From Pseudomonas corrugata (lineage in GTDB: Bacteria; Pseudomonadota; Gammaproteobacteria; Pseudomonadales; Pseudomonadaceae): 64,000 bases of DNA. Made by a program: the position numbers and the translations under genes. Position 1 is the stretch's first letter; every line of letters begins with the position of its first letter. Below the pieces are notes generated by a model. That model was not told the DNA's origin and made no database searches. It saw only the letters and a program-made list of their open reading frames with translations. Location of the stretch: NCBI RefSeq assembly GCF_001269905.1, contig NZ_LHVK01000003.1:786981-850980 (forward strand), written 5' to 3'. Shown here piece after piece: positions 16,915-27,116 of the stretch.

Positions 16915-18048
16915 TCAAGGTGCTTGGGTGCCTGGTCGGTCGCTGAACATCGGGATGCGTCCGTTGATCGAGGGGCGGTAGCTCCAGGTCAAACGGTCCC
17001 ATCGCGGTTCTCGTTCAAGCATCGCTTGGAGCGTGGCGTGGGCGATGCTCAGCGCCAGGGTTTGCCCGGGACATTCATGACGCCCGGTTCCGAAGCTGAA
17101 ACTGCGACGGTTCGGGCGATCCAGCAAGAAGTCATCCGGTTGCGAGTTGAGCCGCGGGTCATGGTTGGCCGAGGCCAGCAGCACCAGGATTACTTCGCCG
17201 GGGTTCAGTGTCGTGCCCAGGATCTCGCAGGGGGCGGCGACGAAGCGGCGGGTATTTTGCACGCCAGGGTCGAAGCGCTGGACCTCGGCCAGCAACAGAC
17301 TGATCCGCTTGGGATCGGCCATGACTGCCCGGCGCAACGCCGGATCGCGGATCAGCGCCAGTAATGTGTTGCCGATCAAGCCCGCCGTGGCTTCAAAGGT
17401 TTGCGAAAGCAGGCCGATCAGGTTGGCGATCAGGCTGTCGGGGTCGGTTGCCAAGCCTCGGCATATACTCGCCAGCAAGGGGGTATGCGGCGCCTCGATG
17501 CGTTCCCGGAAAAGTGCTTCCAATCGCTCGGTGGCCCGGTGCGCCACTTGCAACTGCGTCGCTTGACTCAAGGGCGACAGGCAGGCGACGAAATCCCCCG
17601 TCAGCGCACTGACCAGGCGGCTTTGCGTTGGACTGAAGCCCAGTAGTGTGGCTATCACACTGGTCGGTCCGACGAATTGTCCATGGTGCAGACCTTCGGC
17701 GGCCTCCGTGATGACAGGGGCCCTGACCAGTGTTTCCACCTGTTGCGGATCGATGTCCTGCAACGCCGGTGCAATCACCGATCGGGGGCAGTGCTGGCGC
17801 TCGCCTTCGTTCATGCGCATCAGGCGTCCGAATACCCGGCCGGCAGGGCCATCGGCAATGGCTTTCGGCACGGGTTCGTGGGCCGGGCGCACATGGCAAT
17901 CGGGGTGGCGCAGCACGGCGCACACCGCTTCGGCGCTGCTGGCGATCCACAGTGTCAGGTGAGCGTCGAATGTCAGCCCGCCCAGGGCTCGCAGGCTGGC
18001 GTAGTAAGGGTAGGGGTCGGGATGGGTCGCGGCGGTGATCGGATCCAT
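16915..18048 (-). CDS. Cytochrome P450
   Basis: The frame is open to 18306, but MDPITAATHPDPYPYYASLR at 18048 is the usual bacterial P450 start and has AAGG eight bases before it, giving 377 aa. The heme-thiolate loop FSFGTGRHECPG, the ExxR pair (EVQR) and the PERF-like region (FLLDRPNRRS) are present. In the I helix the usual AGxDTT reads QTFEATAG, so the acid is kept but the conserved threonine is replaced by alanine. No ferredoxin or reductase gene is nearby, so electrons must come from elsewhere. It is divergent from an ArsR-type regulator that probably controls it. The substrate is unknown. Confidence 0.92.
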   Translation of the reverse strand: MDPITAATHPDPYPYYASLRALGGLTFDAHLTLWIASSAEAVCAVLRHPDCHVRPAHEPVPKAIADGPAGRVFGRLMRMNEGERQHCPRSVIAPALQDIDPQQVETLVRAPVITEAAEGLHHGQFVGPTSVIATLLGFSPTQSRLVSALTGDFVACLSPLSQATQLQVAHRATERLEALFRERIEAPHTPLLASICRGLATDPDSLIANLIGLLSQTFEATAGLIGNTLLALIRDPALRRAVMADPKRISLLLAEVQRFDPGVQNTRRFVAAPCEILGTTLNPGEVILVLLASANHDPRLNSQPDDFLLDRPNRRSFSFGTGRHECPGQTLALSIAHATLQAMLEREPRWDRLTWSYRPSINGRIPMFSDRPGTQAP

Positions 18049-18130
18049 GAAGCGCTGCCTTGTTCGTGAGGGCGAAAGTGTTGCTACTATCTCCAGCTGA
18101 TACATGGCTTGATTCGTCCGGGAGCGAAAT

Positions 18131-18886
18131 ATGAACGCAGAGCACTCAGATATCGGTGTGTCCCAGGTGGCTGCGGCCATTGCCGAACCGGCGCGTACCC
18201 GGATGCTCTGTTCGTTGATGGACGGCCATGCCCGCACCAGTACGGAATTGGCAAGCATTGCCGAGGTCAGCGCCTCCACTGCCAGTGCCCATCTGGCGAA
18301 GCTCAAGGACCTGGCCCTGGTCCGTCTGCATGTCCAGGGTCGCCATCGCTACTACAGCCTGGCGGACAAGCGTGTCGCCCAGGCTCTGGAAGCGCTGATG
18401 GTGATCGGTCAGAAGCCCGCGCCGGCTTTTGTGTCGCGTACCCCGGATCGCCTGCAATTCGCCCGCACCTGCTATGACCACATGGCCGGCACCCTGGCGG
18501 TACGGTTGCATGACCGCATGATCGAAGCCGGGTGGTTGGTGGAGGTGGAGGGGCAGGATTATCGGCTGAGCGAATCCGGCAAGATGCTGTTCGAGGCGTT
18601 AGGCATTGACGCCCAGGCCCTGGCCAGTGAACGACGCCGATTCGCCTGCCCGTGCCTGGACTGGAGCATGCGTCGGCCGCATCTGGGCGGTGCCTTGGGG
18701 GCGGCGTTGTTGCAACTGGCGATCAAGCGCCAGTGGGTGATCCAGGATCTGGACAGCCGGGCGTTGGCAGTGACGGCCAAGGGGCGCCGGGAAATGCCCG
18801 GGCGATTGGGTGTCAGTGCGCAGAGGGATGTCGAACCCGCCGGCGCTATCGCGAGCAGGCTCGCTCCCACAGTGGATTTGCGTTGA
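18131..18886 (+). CDS. ArsR-family transcriptional regulator (winged helix)
   Basis: The 251-aa protein has an N-terminal ArsR winged helix (residues about 8-90: EPARTRMLCSLMDG, TSTELASIAEVSASTASAHL, HVQGRHRYYSL). A C-terminal ligand or dimer region follows, with CPCLDWSMRRPHLGGALGAAL. It lacks the classic ELCVCDL metal motif. The cysteine pair in CPCLDW might bind something, which is only a guess. The last 15 or so codons (AGAIASRLAPTVDLR) are encoded by a REP element, so the natural C-terminus has been replaced or extended. It is divergent from the P450 gene across 82 bp and is the obvious candidate regulator for it. Confidence 0.88.
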   Translation: MNAEHSDIGVSQVAAAIAEPARTRMLCSLMDGHARTSTELASIAEVSASTASAHLAKLKDLALVRLHVQGRHRYYSLADKRVAQALEALMVIGQKPAPAFVSRTPDRLQFARTCYDHMAGTLAVRLHDRMIEAGWLVEVEGQDYRLSESGKMLFEALGIDAQALASERRRFACPCLDWSMRRPHLGGALGAALLQLAIKRQWVIQDLDSRALAVTAKGRREMPGRLGVSAQRDVEPAGAIASRLAPTVDLR

Positions 18887-18943
18887 ACGCAAGCCTCATG
18901 ACCACTGAGAATCCCTGTGGGAGCGAGCCCGCTCGCGATGGCG
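18844..18943. repeat. REPIN overlapping the 3' end of the ArsR-type gene
   Basis: CGCTATCGCGAGCAGGCTCG starts inside the ArsR-type reading frame, before its stop at 18884-18886. The inverted partner, GTGGGAGCGAGCCCGCTCGC, lies at about 18918-18937. The REP arm is translated in frame as AIASRLAPT. Confidence 0.88.
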
Positions 18944-18993
18944 TCATCAGCAGCACCGCCACGCGGGGGAGCAAGCCCCCCGGTACAATCGGA

Positions 18994-20013
18994 TCAGACC
19001 TTGACGATCCAGCCAGCCGGCGCCTCAACGTCGCCGGTCTGCACGCCAGTCAGCTCTTTATAGAGCTTCTGGGTGATCGGGCCGACTTCGGTTTCGCTGT
19101 GGAACACGTGCAGCTTGTCCTTGTAGCTGATGCCTCCGATCGGGGTGATTACCGCCGCGGTACCGCAAGCGCCAGCTTCCTTGAAGTCCGACAGCTTGTC
19201 GATGAACACATCACCTTCAACCACTTCCAGGCCCAGACGGGTCTTGGCCAGCTCGATCAGCGACAGGCGGGTGATGCCCGGCAGGACTGACGGGGAGTTG
19301 GGCGTGACGAATTTGTTGTCATGGGTGATGCCGAAGAAGTTGGCCGAGCCGACTTCTTCGATTTTCGAATGGGTCAGCGGGTCGAGGTAGATGCAGTCGG
19401 CGAAGCTGGCCTTCTTGGCCAGGGAGCCGGGCATCAGGCTGGCGGCATAGTTGCCACCGACCTTGGCGGCGCCGGTGCCTTGTGGGGCGGCGCGGTCGAA
19501 GCTGGAAATCAGGAAGTTGTGCGGGGTCAGGCCGCCTTTGAAGTAGGCACCGACCGGAATGCAGAACACCGAGAAAATGAACTCGGGTGCGGTGCGCACG
19601 CCGATGTTGTCACCCACACCGATCACGAAGGGGCGCAGGTACAGCGCGCCGCCGGTGCCGTAAGGTGGAATGAAGCGCTCGTTGGCACGAACCACTTGCT
19701 TGCAGGCGTCGATGAACTGCTCGGTGTCGACGTGTGGCATCAGCAGGCGGGCGCAGCTGCGCTGCATGCGGGCGGCGTTCTGGTCCGGGCGGAACAGGTT
19801 GATCGAACCGTCCTTGCAGCGGTAGGCCTTGAGGCCTTCGAAGCACTGCTGGCCGTAGTGCAGGGCAGTGGAGCCCTCGCTGATGTGCAGCACGTTGTCG
19901 TCGGTCAGGGTGCCGGTGTCCCAGGCACCATTGCGCCAGTGCGACAGGTAGCGCTTGTCGGTCTTGATGTAGTCAAAGCCCAGCTTGTCCCAATTGATGC
20001 TCTCGTTACCCAT
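18994..20013 (-). CDS. ilvE: Branched-chain amino acid aminotransferase
   Basis: I start at MGNESINWDKLGFDYIK, 339 aa; the upstream frame extension reads non-conserved sequence. This is a fold-type IV PLP enzyme of the BCAT group. The PLP lysine is Lys184 in GAAKVGGNYAASL, and EVGSANFFGI and the GITRLSLIELA region are present. It interconverts leucine, isoleucine and valine with their 2-oxo acids. It lies directly downstream of the bkd-lpdV operon on the same strand but is separated from it by a repeat element. That suggests its own promoter while keeping transamination next to the branched-chain keto acid dehydrogenase. Confidence 0.95.
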   Translation of the reverse strand: MGNESINWDKLGFDYIKTDKRYLSHWRNGAWDTGTLTDDNVLHISEGSTALHYGQQCFEGLKAYRCKDGSINLFRPDQNAARMQRSCARLLMPHVDTEQFIDACKQVVRANERFIPPYGTGGALYLRPFVIGVGDNIGVRTAPEFIFSVFCIPVGAYFKGGLTPHNFLISSFDRAAPQGTGAAKVGGNYAASLMPGSLAKKASFADCIYLDPLTHSKIEEVGSANFFGITHDNKFVTPNSPSVLPGITRLSLIELAKTRLGLEVVEGDVFIDKLSDFKEAGACGTAAVITPIGGISYKDKLHVFHSETEVGPITQKLYKELTGVQTGDVEAPAGWIVKV

Positions 20014-20125
20014 GACACCCTCTATATCTTCATAACCGTCGAAACGGTCAAGGCTTCTGACGTTTTTTGGATGGGGACAACAATACTTCATTCCGGGGGT
20101 ATTTCGCAGCCTCACTCGCATGATT

Positions 20126-20224
20126 GTTCCCACGCTCCGCGTGGGAATACTTCAACGGACGCTCCGCGTTCGGCTTTGGGACGCGGAGCGTCCCTGGCTG
20201 CATTCCCACGCGGAGCGTGGGAAC
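20126..20224. repeat. Compound palindromic repeat (CCCACGCTCCGCGTGGGAA type)
   Basis: The outer arms at 20126-20147 and 20203-20224 are perfect 22-bp reverse complements. Each arm is itself near-palindromic (CCCACGC...GCGTGGG). Nested inside are 13-bp perfect arms at 20157-20169 and 20181-20193 (GGACGCTCCGCGT/ACGCGGAGCGTCC). This is a different repeat family from the REPINs. It separates lpdV from ilvE. Confidence 0.9.
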
Positions 20225-20242
20225 GATCCCCAGGTCGCTATC

Positions 20243-21628
20243 TCACAGATGTAACGCATGCCCCAATGCCCGCAGCGCCGCTTCCTGTACCGCCTCGCCG
20301 AGCGTCGGATGGGCGTGGATGGTGCCGGCGATGTCTTCCAGCCGTGCGCCCATTTCCAGGGACTGGCCAAACGCGGTGGACAGTTCCGAGACGCCGACGC
20401 CGACCGCTTGCCAGCCGACGATCACATGGTTGTCCCGACGCGCTACTACCCGTACGAAACCACTCTTCGATTCCAGCGTCATCGCCCGACCGTTGGCGGC
20501 GAACGGGAAGCTGGAAACGATGCAATCCAGGCCGGCTGCCTTGGCCTCGTCCGGTGTCTTGCCCACCACCACCAGCTCTGGATCGGTAAAGCACACTGCG
20601 GGGATGGCCGCCGGGGCGAATTCGCGCGCCTTGCCGGCGATCAGTTCGGCAACCATTTCGCCCTGGGCCATGGCCCGGTGGGCGAGCATCGGTTCGCCGC
20701 TCAGGTCGCCGATAGCCCAGACGTTGCGCATGCTGGTCTGGCAGCGGCTGTCGATTTTCACTGCCGAACCGTTCATCGTCAGGTCCAGGGCCTCGAGATT
20801 CCAGCCCTGGATATTGGGCTTGCGACCGACCGCCACCAGGACCCGGTCGGTGGCCAGGTTCAAGGTATCGCCGGCGGGGTCACGCACTTGCAACATGCTG
20901 GCCTGGGCGTCGAAACCCTCGACGCTGTGCTTGAGGTACAACTTCACGCCCAATTGCTTGAGCGCCTCATGCACCGGCTGGGTCAGCTCGCCGTCGTAGG
21001 CCGGCAGGATCCGTTCCTGGGCTTCCACGACGCTGACTTCGGCACCGAGCTTGCGGTAGGCAATACCCAATTCCAGGCCGATGTAACCGCCACCGACCAC
21101 TACCAGATGCTTGGGCAGCGAGGTCGGGGCGAGGGCTTCGGTGGAAGACACGATGGGGCCACCGATGGGCAGCATCGGCAGGTCGACGCTTTTCGAGCCG
21201 GTCGCCAGCAGCAGGTGTTCGCACAGGATGCGGGTATCGCCGACTTCAACGGTCTTGCCATCGATGATCTTGGCCCAGCCGTGAATGACCTGGACCTTGT
21301 GCTTTTTCAGCAGTGTCGCAACGCCGGTGGTCAGGCGATCGACGATGCCGTTCTTCCATTCCACGCTCTTGTCGATGTCCAGCACCGGTGCCGACACCGT
21401 GATACCCAGGGCAGAGCCCTGGCTATGGTGTCCTGCCTGATGAAACTGTTCGGCCACATGGATCAGCGCCTTGGACGGAATGCAGCCGATGTTCAGGCAA
21501 GTCCCGCCCAGTGCCTGGCCTTCTACGAGAATGGTCGGAATGCCCAACTGGCCAGCGCGGATCGCCGCTACGTAACCGCCAGGGCCACCGCCAATGATCA
21601 GCAGGGTGGTGTTCAAAGTCTGTTGCAT
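20243..21628 (-). CDS. lpdV: Dihydrolipoyl dehydrogenase, E3 of the branched-chain keto acid complex
   Basis: The 461-aa protein has an FAD Rossmann motif ([17 protein letters not shown]), the redox-active disulphide Cys44/Cys49 in [13 protein letters not shown], and an NAD motif ([13 protein letters not shown]). The C-terminal dimerisation domain carries the active-site His in [15 protein letters not shown]. It reoxidises the dihydrolipoyl group on BkdB with NAD. As in P. putida, it is the last gene of bkdA1-bkdA2-bkdB-lpdV, 14 bp after bkdB, which supports the LPD-Val assignment rather than the pyruvate or 2-oxoglutarate dehydrogenase E3. Confidence 0.95.
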   Translation of the reverse strand: MQQTLNTTLLIIGGGPGGYVAAIRAGQLGIPTILVEGQALGGTCLNIGCIPSKALIHVAEQFHQAGHHSQGSALGITVSAPVLDIDKSVEWKNGIVDRLTTGVATLLKKHKVQVIHGWAKIIDGKTVEVGDTRILCEHLLLATGSKSVDLPMLPIGGPIVSSTEALAPTSLPKHLVVVGGGYIGLELGIAYRKLGAEVSVVEAQERILPAYDGELTQPVHEALKQLGVKLYLKHSVEGFDAQASMLQVRDPAGDTLNLATDRVLVAVGRKPNIQGWNLEALDLTMNGSAVKIDSRCQTSMRNVWAIGDLSGEPMLAHRAMAQGEMVAELIAGKAREFAPAAIPAVCFTDPELVVVGKTPDEAKAAGLDCIVSSFPFAANGRAMTLESKSGFVRVVARRDNHVIVGWQAVGVGVSELSTAFGQSLEMGARLEDIAGTIHAHPTLGEAVQEAALRALGHALHL

Positions 21629-21642
21629 GCCTGCTCCTGGTA

Positions 21643-22917
21643 TCAGTTCACAAACAAGGTGGCGGGTTGTTCAAGCAGGCCACGCATGGCCTGGATGAAT
21701 TGCGCAGCATCCATGCCGTCGACCACCCGGTGATCGAAGGAGCTGGAGAGGTTCATCATCTTGCGGATCACCACCTGGCCCTTGATGACCACAGGCCGCT
21801 CGACGATTTTGTTCACGCCGACGATCGCCACTTCAGGCAGGTTCAGCACCGGAGTGCTGACGATCCCGCCCAGCGCGCCGAGGCTGGTCAGGGTGATGGT
21901 CGAGCCGGACAGTTCGTCGCGGCTGGCCTTGCCATTGCGGGCCGCCGTGGCCAGGCGTGCGATCTCCGCCGCGCTGTCCCACAGGCTGCGGGTCTCGGCA
22001 TGACGCACCACCGGCACCATCAGGCCGACGTCGCTCTGGGTCGCAACACCGACGTGCACTGCACCGGATCGGGTGATGACCTGGGCTTCGTCGTCATAGC
22101 GCGCGTTCATCTGCGGGAAGTCCCGCAAGGCCACAACCAGCGCCCGCACCAGGAATGGCAGCAAGGTCAGCTTGCCACGGCTGGCGCCGTGTTTTTCATT
22201 CAGGTGAACCCGCAGCTCTTCGAGGGCGGTAACGTCGATTTCCTCGACATAGCTGAAATGGGCGGCGCGTTGGGTGGCTTCCTGCATGCGCTGGGCGATC
22301 TTGCGCCGCATGCCGATCACCGGGATCTGCTGCTCGTCGTGGCGTTCGGTGTAGCCTGAGCCGCCTTTGGCTGGCGTCGAGGGGCCTTGGGCCAGATACG
22401 CTTCCAGATCCTCGTGCAGTACCCGGCCGGCAGGGCCGCTGCCCTGGACCAGACGCAGTTGGATGCCCAGGTCCAGGGCGTGTTTGCGCACAGCTGGCGA
22501 GGCCAGTGGGCGCTCGTCGGGATTGCGGGCCACGGGGGCCTGGGGTTGCTGGGCCGGGCGGGGCGCGGCGGCAGGTTTTTCCGCCAGCGGCTCAGGCGCT
22601 TTGGGCGGTGCGGGCTCGGCGGCTGAAGTCGCAGCCGCAGCCGGTGGCTGTGCCGATTCCTTCAGGTTGCCGGCACCTTCCACTTCGATACGGATCAGTT
22701 CGCTGCCCACCGCCATGACTTCACCCGGCTCACCACCCAGGGCGATGACCCGGCCATGCACCGGTGAAGGAATGTCCACCATGGCCTTGTCAGTCATGAC
22801 ATCGGCCAGGACCTGATCCTCTGTCACCAGGTCTCCAACCTTGACGTGCCATGCCGCCAATTCTACTTCCGCGATGCCTTCGCCGATGTCCGGCATCTTG
22901 ATAACGTGCGTGCCCAT
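21643..22917 (-). CDS. bkdB: Branched-chain alpha-keto acid dehydrogenase E2 (dihydrolipoyl transacylase)
   Basis: The 424-aa protein has one lipoyl domain with the lipoylated Lys44 ([14 protein letters not shown]) and an Ala/Pro-rich linker (residues about 90-135). A peripheral subunit-binding domain ([20 protein letters not shown]) follows, then a catalytic acyltransferase domain ending with [17 protein letters not shown]. It transfers isobutyryl, isovaleryl or 2-methylbutyryl groups to CoA in the cytosolic multienzyme complex. Its start codon directly abuts the bkdA2 stop, and lpdV follows 14 bp later. Confidence 0.95.
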   Translation of the reverse strand: MGTHVIKMPDIGEGIAEVELAAWHVKVGDLVTEDQVLADVMTDKAMVDIPSPVHGRVIALGGEPGEVMAVGSELIRIEVEGAGNLKESAQPPAAAATSAAEPAPPKAPEPLAEKPAAAPRPAQQPQAPVARNPDERPLASPAVRKHALDLGIQLRLVQGSGPAGRVLHEDLEAYLAQGPSTPAKGGSGYTERHDEQQIPVIGMRRKIAQRMQEATQRAAHFSYVEEIDVTALEELRVHLNEKHGASRGKLTLLPFLVRALVVALRDFPQMNARYDDEAQVITRSGAVHVGVATQSDVGLMVPVVRHAETRSLWDSAAEIARLATAARNGKASRDELSGSTITLTSLGALGGIVSTPVLNLPEVAIVGVNKIVERPVVIKGQVVIRKMMNLSSSFDHRVVDGMDAAQFIQAMRGLLEQPATLFVN

Positions 22918-23976
22918 TCAGACCTCCATGACCCGTTTCAACGCCGCGCCCACACGGGACGGCCCTGGGAAATACGCCCACTCTTGCGCGTGCGGGTAGG
23001 GAGTATCCCAACCGGTGACACGCTCGATAGGGGCTTCCAGGTGATGGAAGCAGTGTTCCTGGACCAGCGACACCAGCTCGGCACCGAAGCCGCAGGTACG
23101 GGTGGCTTCGTGGACGATCACGCAACGGCCGGTCTTCTTCACCGACTTGACGATGGTGTCCAGGTCCAGCGGCCACAGGCTGCGCAGGTCGATGACCTCG
23201 GCATCGATGCCGGTTTCCTCGGCGGCGGCCTGGGACACGTACACCGTGGTGCCGTAGGTGAGGACGGTCACGTCCTTGCCAGGGCGGGTGATGGCGGCGA
23301 CATCCAGCGGTACCGTGTAATAGCCGTCGGGTACTTGTGCTGTCGGGTGTTTCGACCACGGCGTTACCGGACGGTCGTGGTGGCCGTCGAATGGGCCGTT
23401 ATACAGGCGCTTGGGTTCGAGAAAGATCACCGGGTCATCGTTCTCGATGGAGGCGATCAGCAGGCCCTTGGCGTCATAAGGGTTCGATGGCATCACAGTG
23501 CGCAGGCCGCAGACCTGGGTGAACATTGCCTCGATGCTCTGGCTGTGGGTCTGGCCGCCATAGATGCCGCCGCCGCAGGGCATGCGCAAGGTCATCGGCG
23601 CGGTGAACTCGCCGGCCGAGCGATAGCGCAGGCGCGCCGCTTCGGAAATGATCTGGTCGGAGGCCGGGTAGACGTAGTCGGCGAACTGGATCTCGGCCAC
23701 CGGTCGCAATCCGTAGGCGCCCATGCCCACGGCCACGCCGACGATGCCGCTTTCGGAGATCGGCGCATCGAACACCCGCGAGGTGCCGTATTTGTTCTGC
23801 AGGCCTTCGGTGCAGCGGAACACGCCGCCGAAGTAACCCACGTCCTGGCCGAACACCACGACGTTGTCGTCGCGCTCGAGCATCACGTCCATGGCCGAGC
23901 GCAGGGCCTGGATCATGGTCATGGTGGTAGTGGTCATGGCGGTATCCAGCGCAATAGTGTTGTTGTGATCGTTCAT
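22918..23976 (-). CDS. bkdA2: Branched-chain alpha-keto acid dehydrogenase E1 beta subunit
   Basis: The 352-aa protein has the transketolase pyrimidine-binding domain (RSAMDVMLERDDNVVVFGQDVG, FDAPISESGIVGVAVGMGAYGLRPVAEIQF). A transketolase C-terminal domain follows (DVTVLTYGTTVYVS, GIDAEVIDLRSLWPLD). With BkdA1 it forms the thiamine diphosphate-dependent E1 that decarboxylates branched-chain 2-oxo acids and acylates the BkdB lipoyl arm. It starts one base after the bkdA1 stop and abuts bkdB, so the genes are tightly coupled. Confidence 0.95.
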   Translation of the reverse strand: MNDHNNTIALDTAMTTTTMTMIQALRSAMDVMLERDDNVVVFGQDVGYFGGVFRCTEGLQNKYGTSRVFDAPISESGIVGVAVGMGAYGLRPVAEIQFADYVYPASDQIISEAARLRYRSAGEFTAPMTLRMPCGGGIYGGQTHSQSIEAMFTQVCGLRTVMPSNPYDAKGLLIASIENDDPVIFLEPKRLYNGPFDGHHDRPVTPWSKHPTAQVPDGYYTVPLDVAAITRPGKDVTVLTYGTTVYVSQAAAEETGIDAEVIDLRSLWPLDLDTIVKSVKKTGRCVIVHEATRTCGFGAELVSLVQEHCFHHLEAPIERVTGWDTPYPHAQEWAYFPGPSRVGAALKRVMEV

Positions 23977-23977
23977 G

Positions 23978-25219
<1,242 letters not shown>

Positions 25220-25356
25220 CTACGCTCGATCTTGTGAATTTCTTGTAGTGGGCGCGCTAGCTGACAAGTCTCCCGGGTACGGAGAATTGTCCTACAACAA
25301 TCATAGGCTCGACCGTGAAGAATATTTTTCTCTGTTGGCTTGCTGTTCGGACTATT

Positions 25357-25375
25357 TGCAGATAAAAAATCTGCA
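25357..25375. promoter_or_regulatory. Candidate BkdR operator in the bkdA1-bkdR intergenic region
   Basis: TGCAGAT-AAAAA-ATCTGCA is a perfect 7-bp dyad with an A-tract centre, located 29 bases before the bkdR ATG. Lrp-family proteins bind AT-rich dyads of this kind. The surrounding 190 bp is notably AT-rich, which would favour the bending seen with P. putida BkdR. The assignment is inferred from position and symmetry only. Confidence 0.5.
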
Positions 25376-25404
25376 CAACGATAAAAAACAGGAATATCTG
25401 TCTC

Positions 25405-25893
25405 ATGCGTAAACTGGATCGCACCGACATCGGCATTCTGAACAGCCTTCAGGAGAACGCCCGCATCACCAACGCCGATCTTGCCCGCTCGGTCAACCTT
25501 TCGCCGACGCCGTGCTTCAACCGCGTACGGGCCATGGAGGAGTTGGGAGTGATCCGCGAGCAAGTCACGCTGCTGGACGCCGATCTGCTGGGCCTGCACG
25601 TCAATGTATTCATCCACGTCAGCCTGGAGAAGCAGGTGGAGGAGGCTCTGCAGCATTTCGAAGAGGCGATCTCCGATCGACCCGAGGTGATGGAGTGCTA
25701 CCTGATGGCGGGCGATCCGGATTACCTGATCCGCGTGCTGGTGCCGACGATCCAGTCCCTGGAGCGGTTCATGATGGACTTCCTGACCAAGGTCCCGGGG
25801 GTAGCAAATATCCGCTCCAGCTTTGCGCTCAAGCAGGTTCGCTACAAGACGGCGTTGCCGCTGCCAGCGAATGGATTGACCTTGGGTACCTGA
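25405..25893 (+). CDS. bkdR: Lrp/AsnC-family regulator of the bkd operon
   Basis: The 162-aa protein has an N-terminal Lrp-type helix-turn-helix ([22 protein letters not shown]..., [18 protein letters not shown]) and a C-terminal RAM ligand-binding domain ([20 protein letters not shown]). In P. putida, BkdR is an activator that needs branched-chain amino acids and is transcribed divergently from bkdA1. The arrangement is the same here. It is followed by a stretch of about 130 bp with a degenerate REP-like remnant at 25917-25935. Confidence 0.94.
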   Translation: MRKLDRTDIGILNSLQENARITNADLARSVNLSPTPCFNRVRAMEELGVIREQVTLLDADLLGLHVNVFIHVSLEKQVEEALQHFEEAISDRPEVMECYLMAGDPDYLIRVLVPTIQSLERFMMDFLTKVPGVANIRSSFALKQVRYKTALPLPANGLTLGT

Positions 25894-26025
25894 ACATCAA
25901 TGGATAGCCGCAATCCCTGTGGGAGCGCTCCGTAGCTTAGTGAGGGCCCAAGACGTCCTGCAAATGCAGTCTCAGGAGCGAAAGATCGCAGCTTTGCAAC
26001 TCCCATGGGCGTGGTCAGCAGGAAT

Positions 26026-26901
26026 TCACAGCAGCCGGCACTGCATCGAAAACCCCAGCGCCACCGACTGCCCTTGCTCCAGCAGGCGCAACCCCGGTCG
26101 TGCTGGCAAGTGGTGGGCGTTGACCGGGTGGCTGACCGGTTCAATGCAGAAGAAGTCCAGGCCCACGGGGCAATACAATAGGAAGTAATCGCTACCGCTG
26201 GCCCGGCATTCCAGTGCATAGCCAAGGTCGGGTTGCTCAATCAGGCAGTGTCCGTCCCAACCGCCGAAACCATTGTCCACGAGGGTATCCGGCAGGACGC
26301 GAGGCTGCTGGAAGTCCCAGTGCGCGGGAACATCGCTCAGTTCCGTCGGCAGCTTTGTGGCATCACACAGCCAGACGTTGGTGGCACGGGTCTGCAGGCG
26401 GGTAGCAGCGGTGCGCGGAAAGTAGGGATGCAAGCCCAACCCATGCCAGGCCGCCTGTTCGGCCAGGTGGGTGACGTGCATCGAGATCTGCAAGTGGCCA
26501 TCGTCCAGGCGGATTCGCAGGCTGGCGCAGTAGGCGAACGGGTATTGGCTGTGCAGTTGCAGCAACGCCTCTTGAGGGCCTTGCTCGATCACCTGCCACG
26601 CTTGTTGCCAGGCGCTGCCGTGAATTGGCAAAGGGTCGTTGGGGCTGTTGGTCTCCAGTGCCAGCCAGCCACCGGGGCAATCGAAGCCGCCGTTGGCAAT
26701 CCGGTTCGACCAGGGAATCAATGGAAAACAGCCGAGTTTCCCGGGCAGGCGGTTTTCCAGTGCTTGTGGTGCGGGTGGCCGCAGCAAGGGATGACCGTCG
26801 CTGCGCAAGGTCCAACTGACCAGGCTGGCACCCAGGTGTGGCGCCACGGTGAGGCGGGTCAACTTGTCTTCGAGGTGTAATAGGGGGGGCGTCATGATCA
26901 T
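26026..26901 (-). CDS. Aldose 1-epimerase (mutarotase-like)
   Basis: The 291-aa protein has the galactose-mutarotase beta-sandwich pattern: GCFPLIPWSNRI, NDPLPIHGSAWQQAW, the catalytic His region GLGLHPYFPR and the catalytic Glu in FFCIEPVSHPVNAHH. It should interconvert alpha and beta anomers of a sugar in the cytosol. It lies downstream of the TRAP/uronate genes on the same strand but behind a 164-bp inverted repeat, so cotranscription is uncertain. A role with galacturonate or glucuronate is plausible, since uronate dehydrogenase prefers one anomer, but this is not shown. Confidence 0.88.
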   Translation of the reverse strand: MIMTPPLLHLEDKLTRLTVAPHLGASLVSWTLRSDGHPLLRPPAPQALENRLPGKLGCFPLIPWSNRIANGGFDCPGGWLALETNSPNDPLPIHGSAWQQAWQVIEQGPQEALLQLHSQYPFAYCASLRIRLDDGHLQISMHVTHLAEQAAWHGLGLHPYFPRTAATRLQTRATNVWLCDATKLPTELSDVPAHWDFQQPRVLPDTLVDNGFGGWDGHCLIEQPDLGYALECRASGSDYFLLYCPVGLDFFCIEPVSHPVNAHHLPARPGLRLLEQGQSVALGFSMQCRLL

Positions 26902-26937
26902 CTTGCCTGCTGAGGAGAGGGTCTAATGCGAACGCTG

Positions 26938-27101
26938 TTGTGGCGAGGGGATTTCGCGAAACGTCGCACCGCCCCGCTGGGCTGCACAGCAGCCCCATCA
27001 CAGCAGACTCAATCTGTCTGACACACCGAGTCGGGAGGTTTTGGAGCTGCTGCGCAGCCCAGCGGGGCGGTGCGACGTTTCGATGAATCCCCTCGCCACA
27101 A
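26938..27101. repeat. Long inverted repeat with 48-bp arms
   Basis: The left arm 26938-26985 and right arm 27054-27101 match as reverse complements at about 45 of 48 positions, around a 68-nt spacer. The sequence family (GTGGCGAGGGGATTTCGCGA... CACCGCCCCGCTGGGC) is the same as at 10594-10676. It sits between the TRAP large permease gene and the aldose epimerase gene. Confidence 0.9.
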
Positions 27102-27116
27102 GGGGATTGCTTCGAG

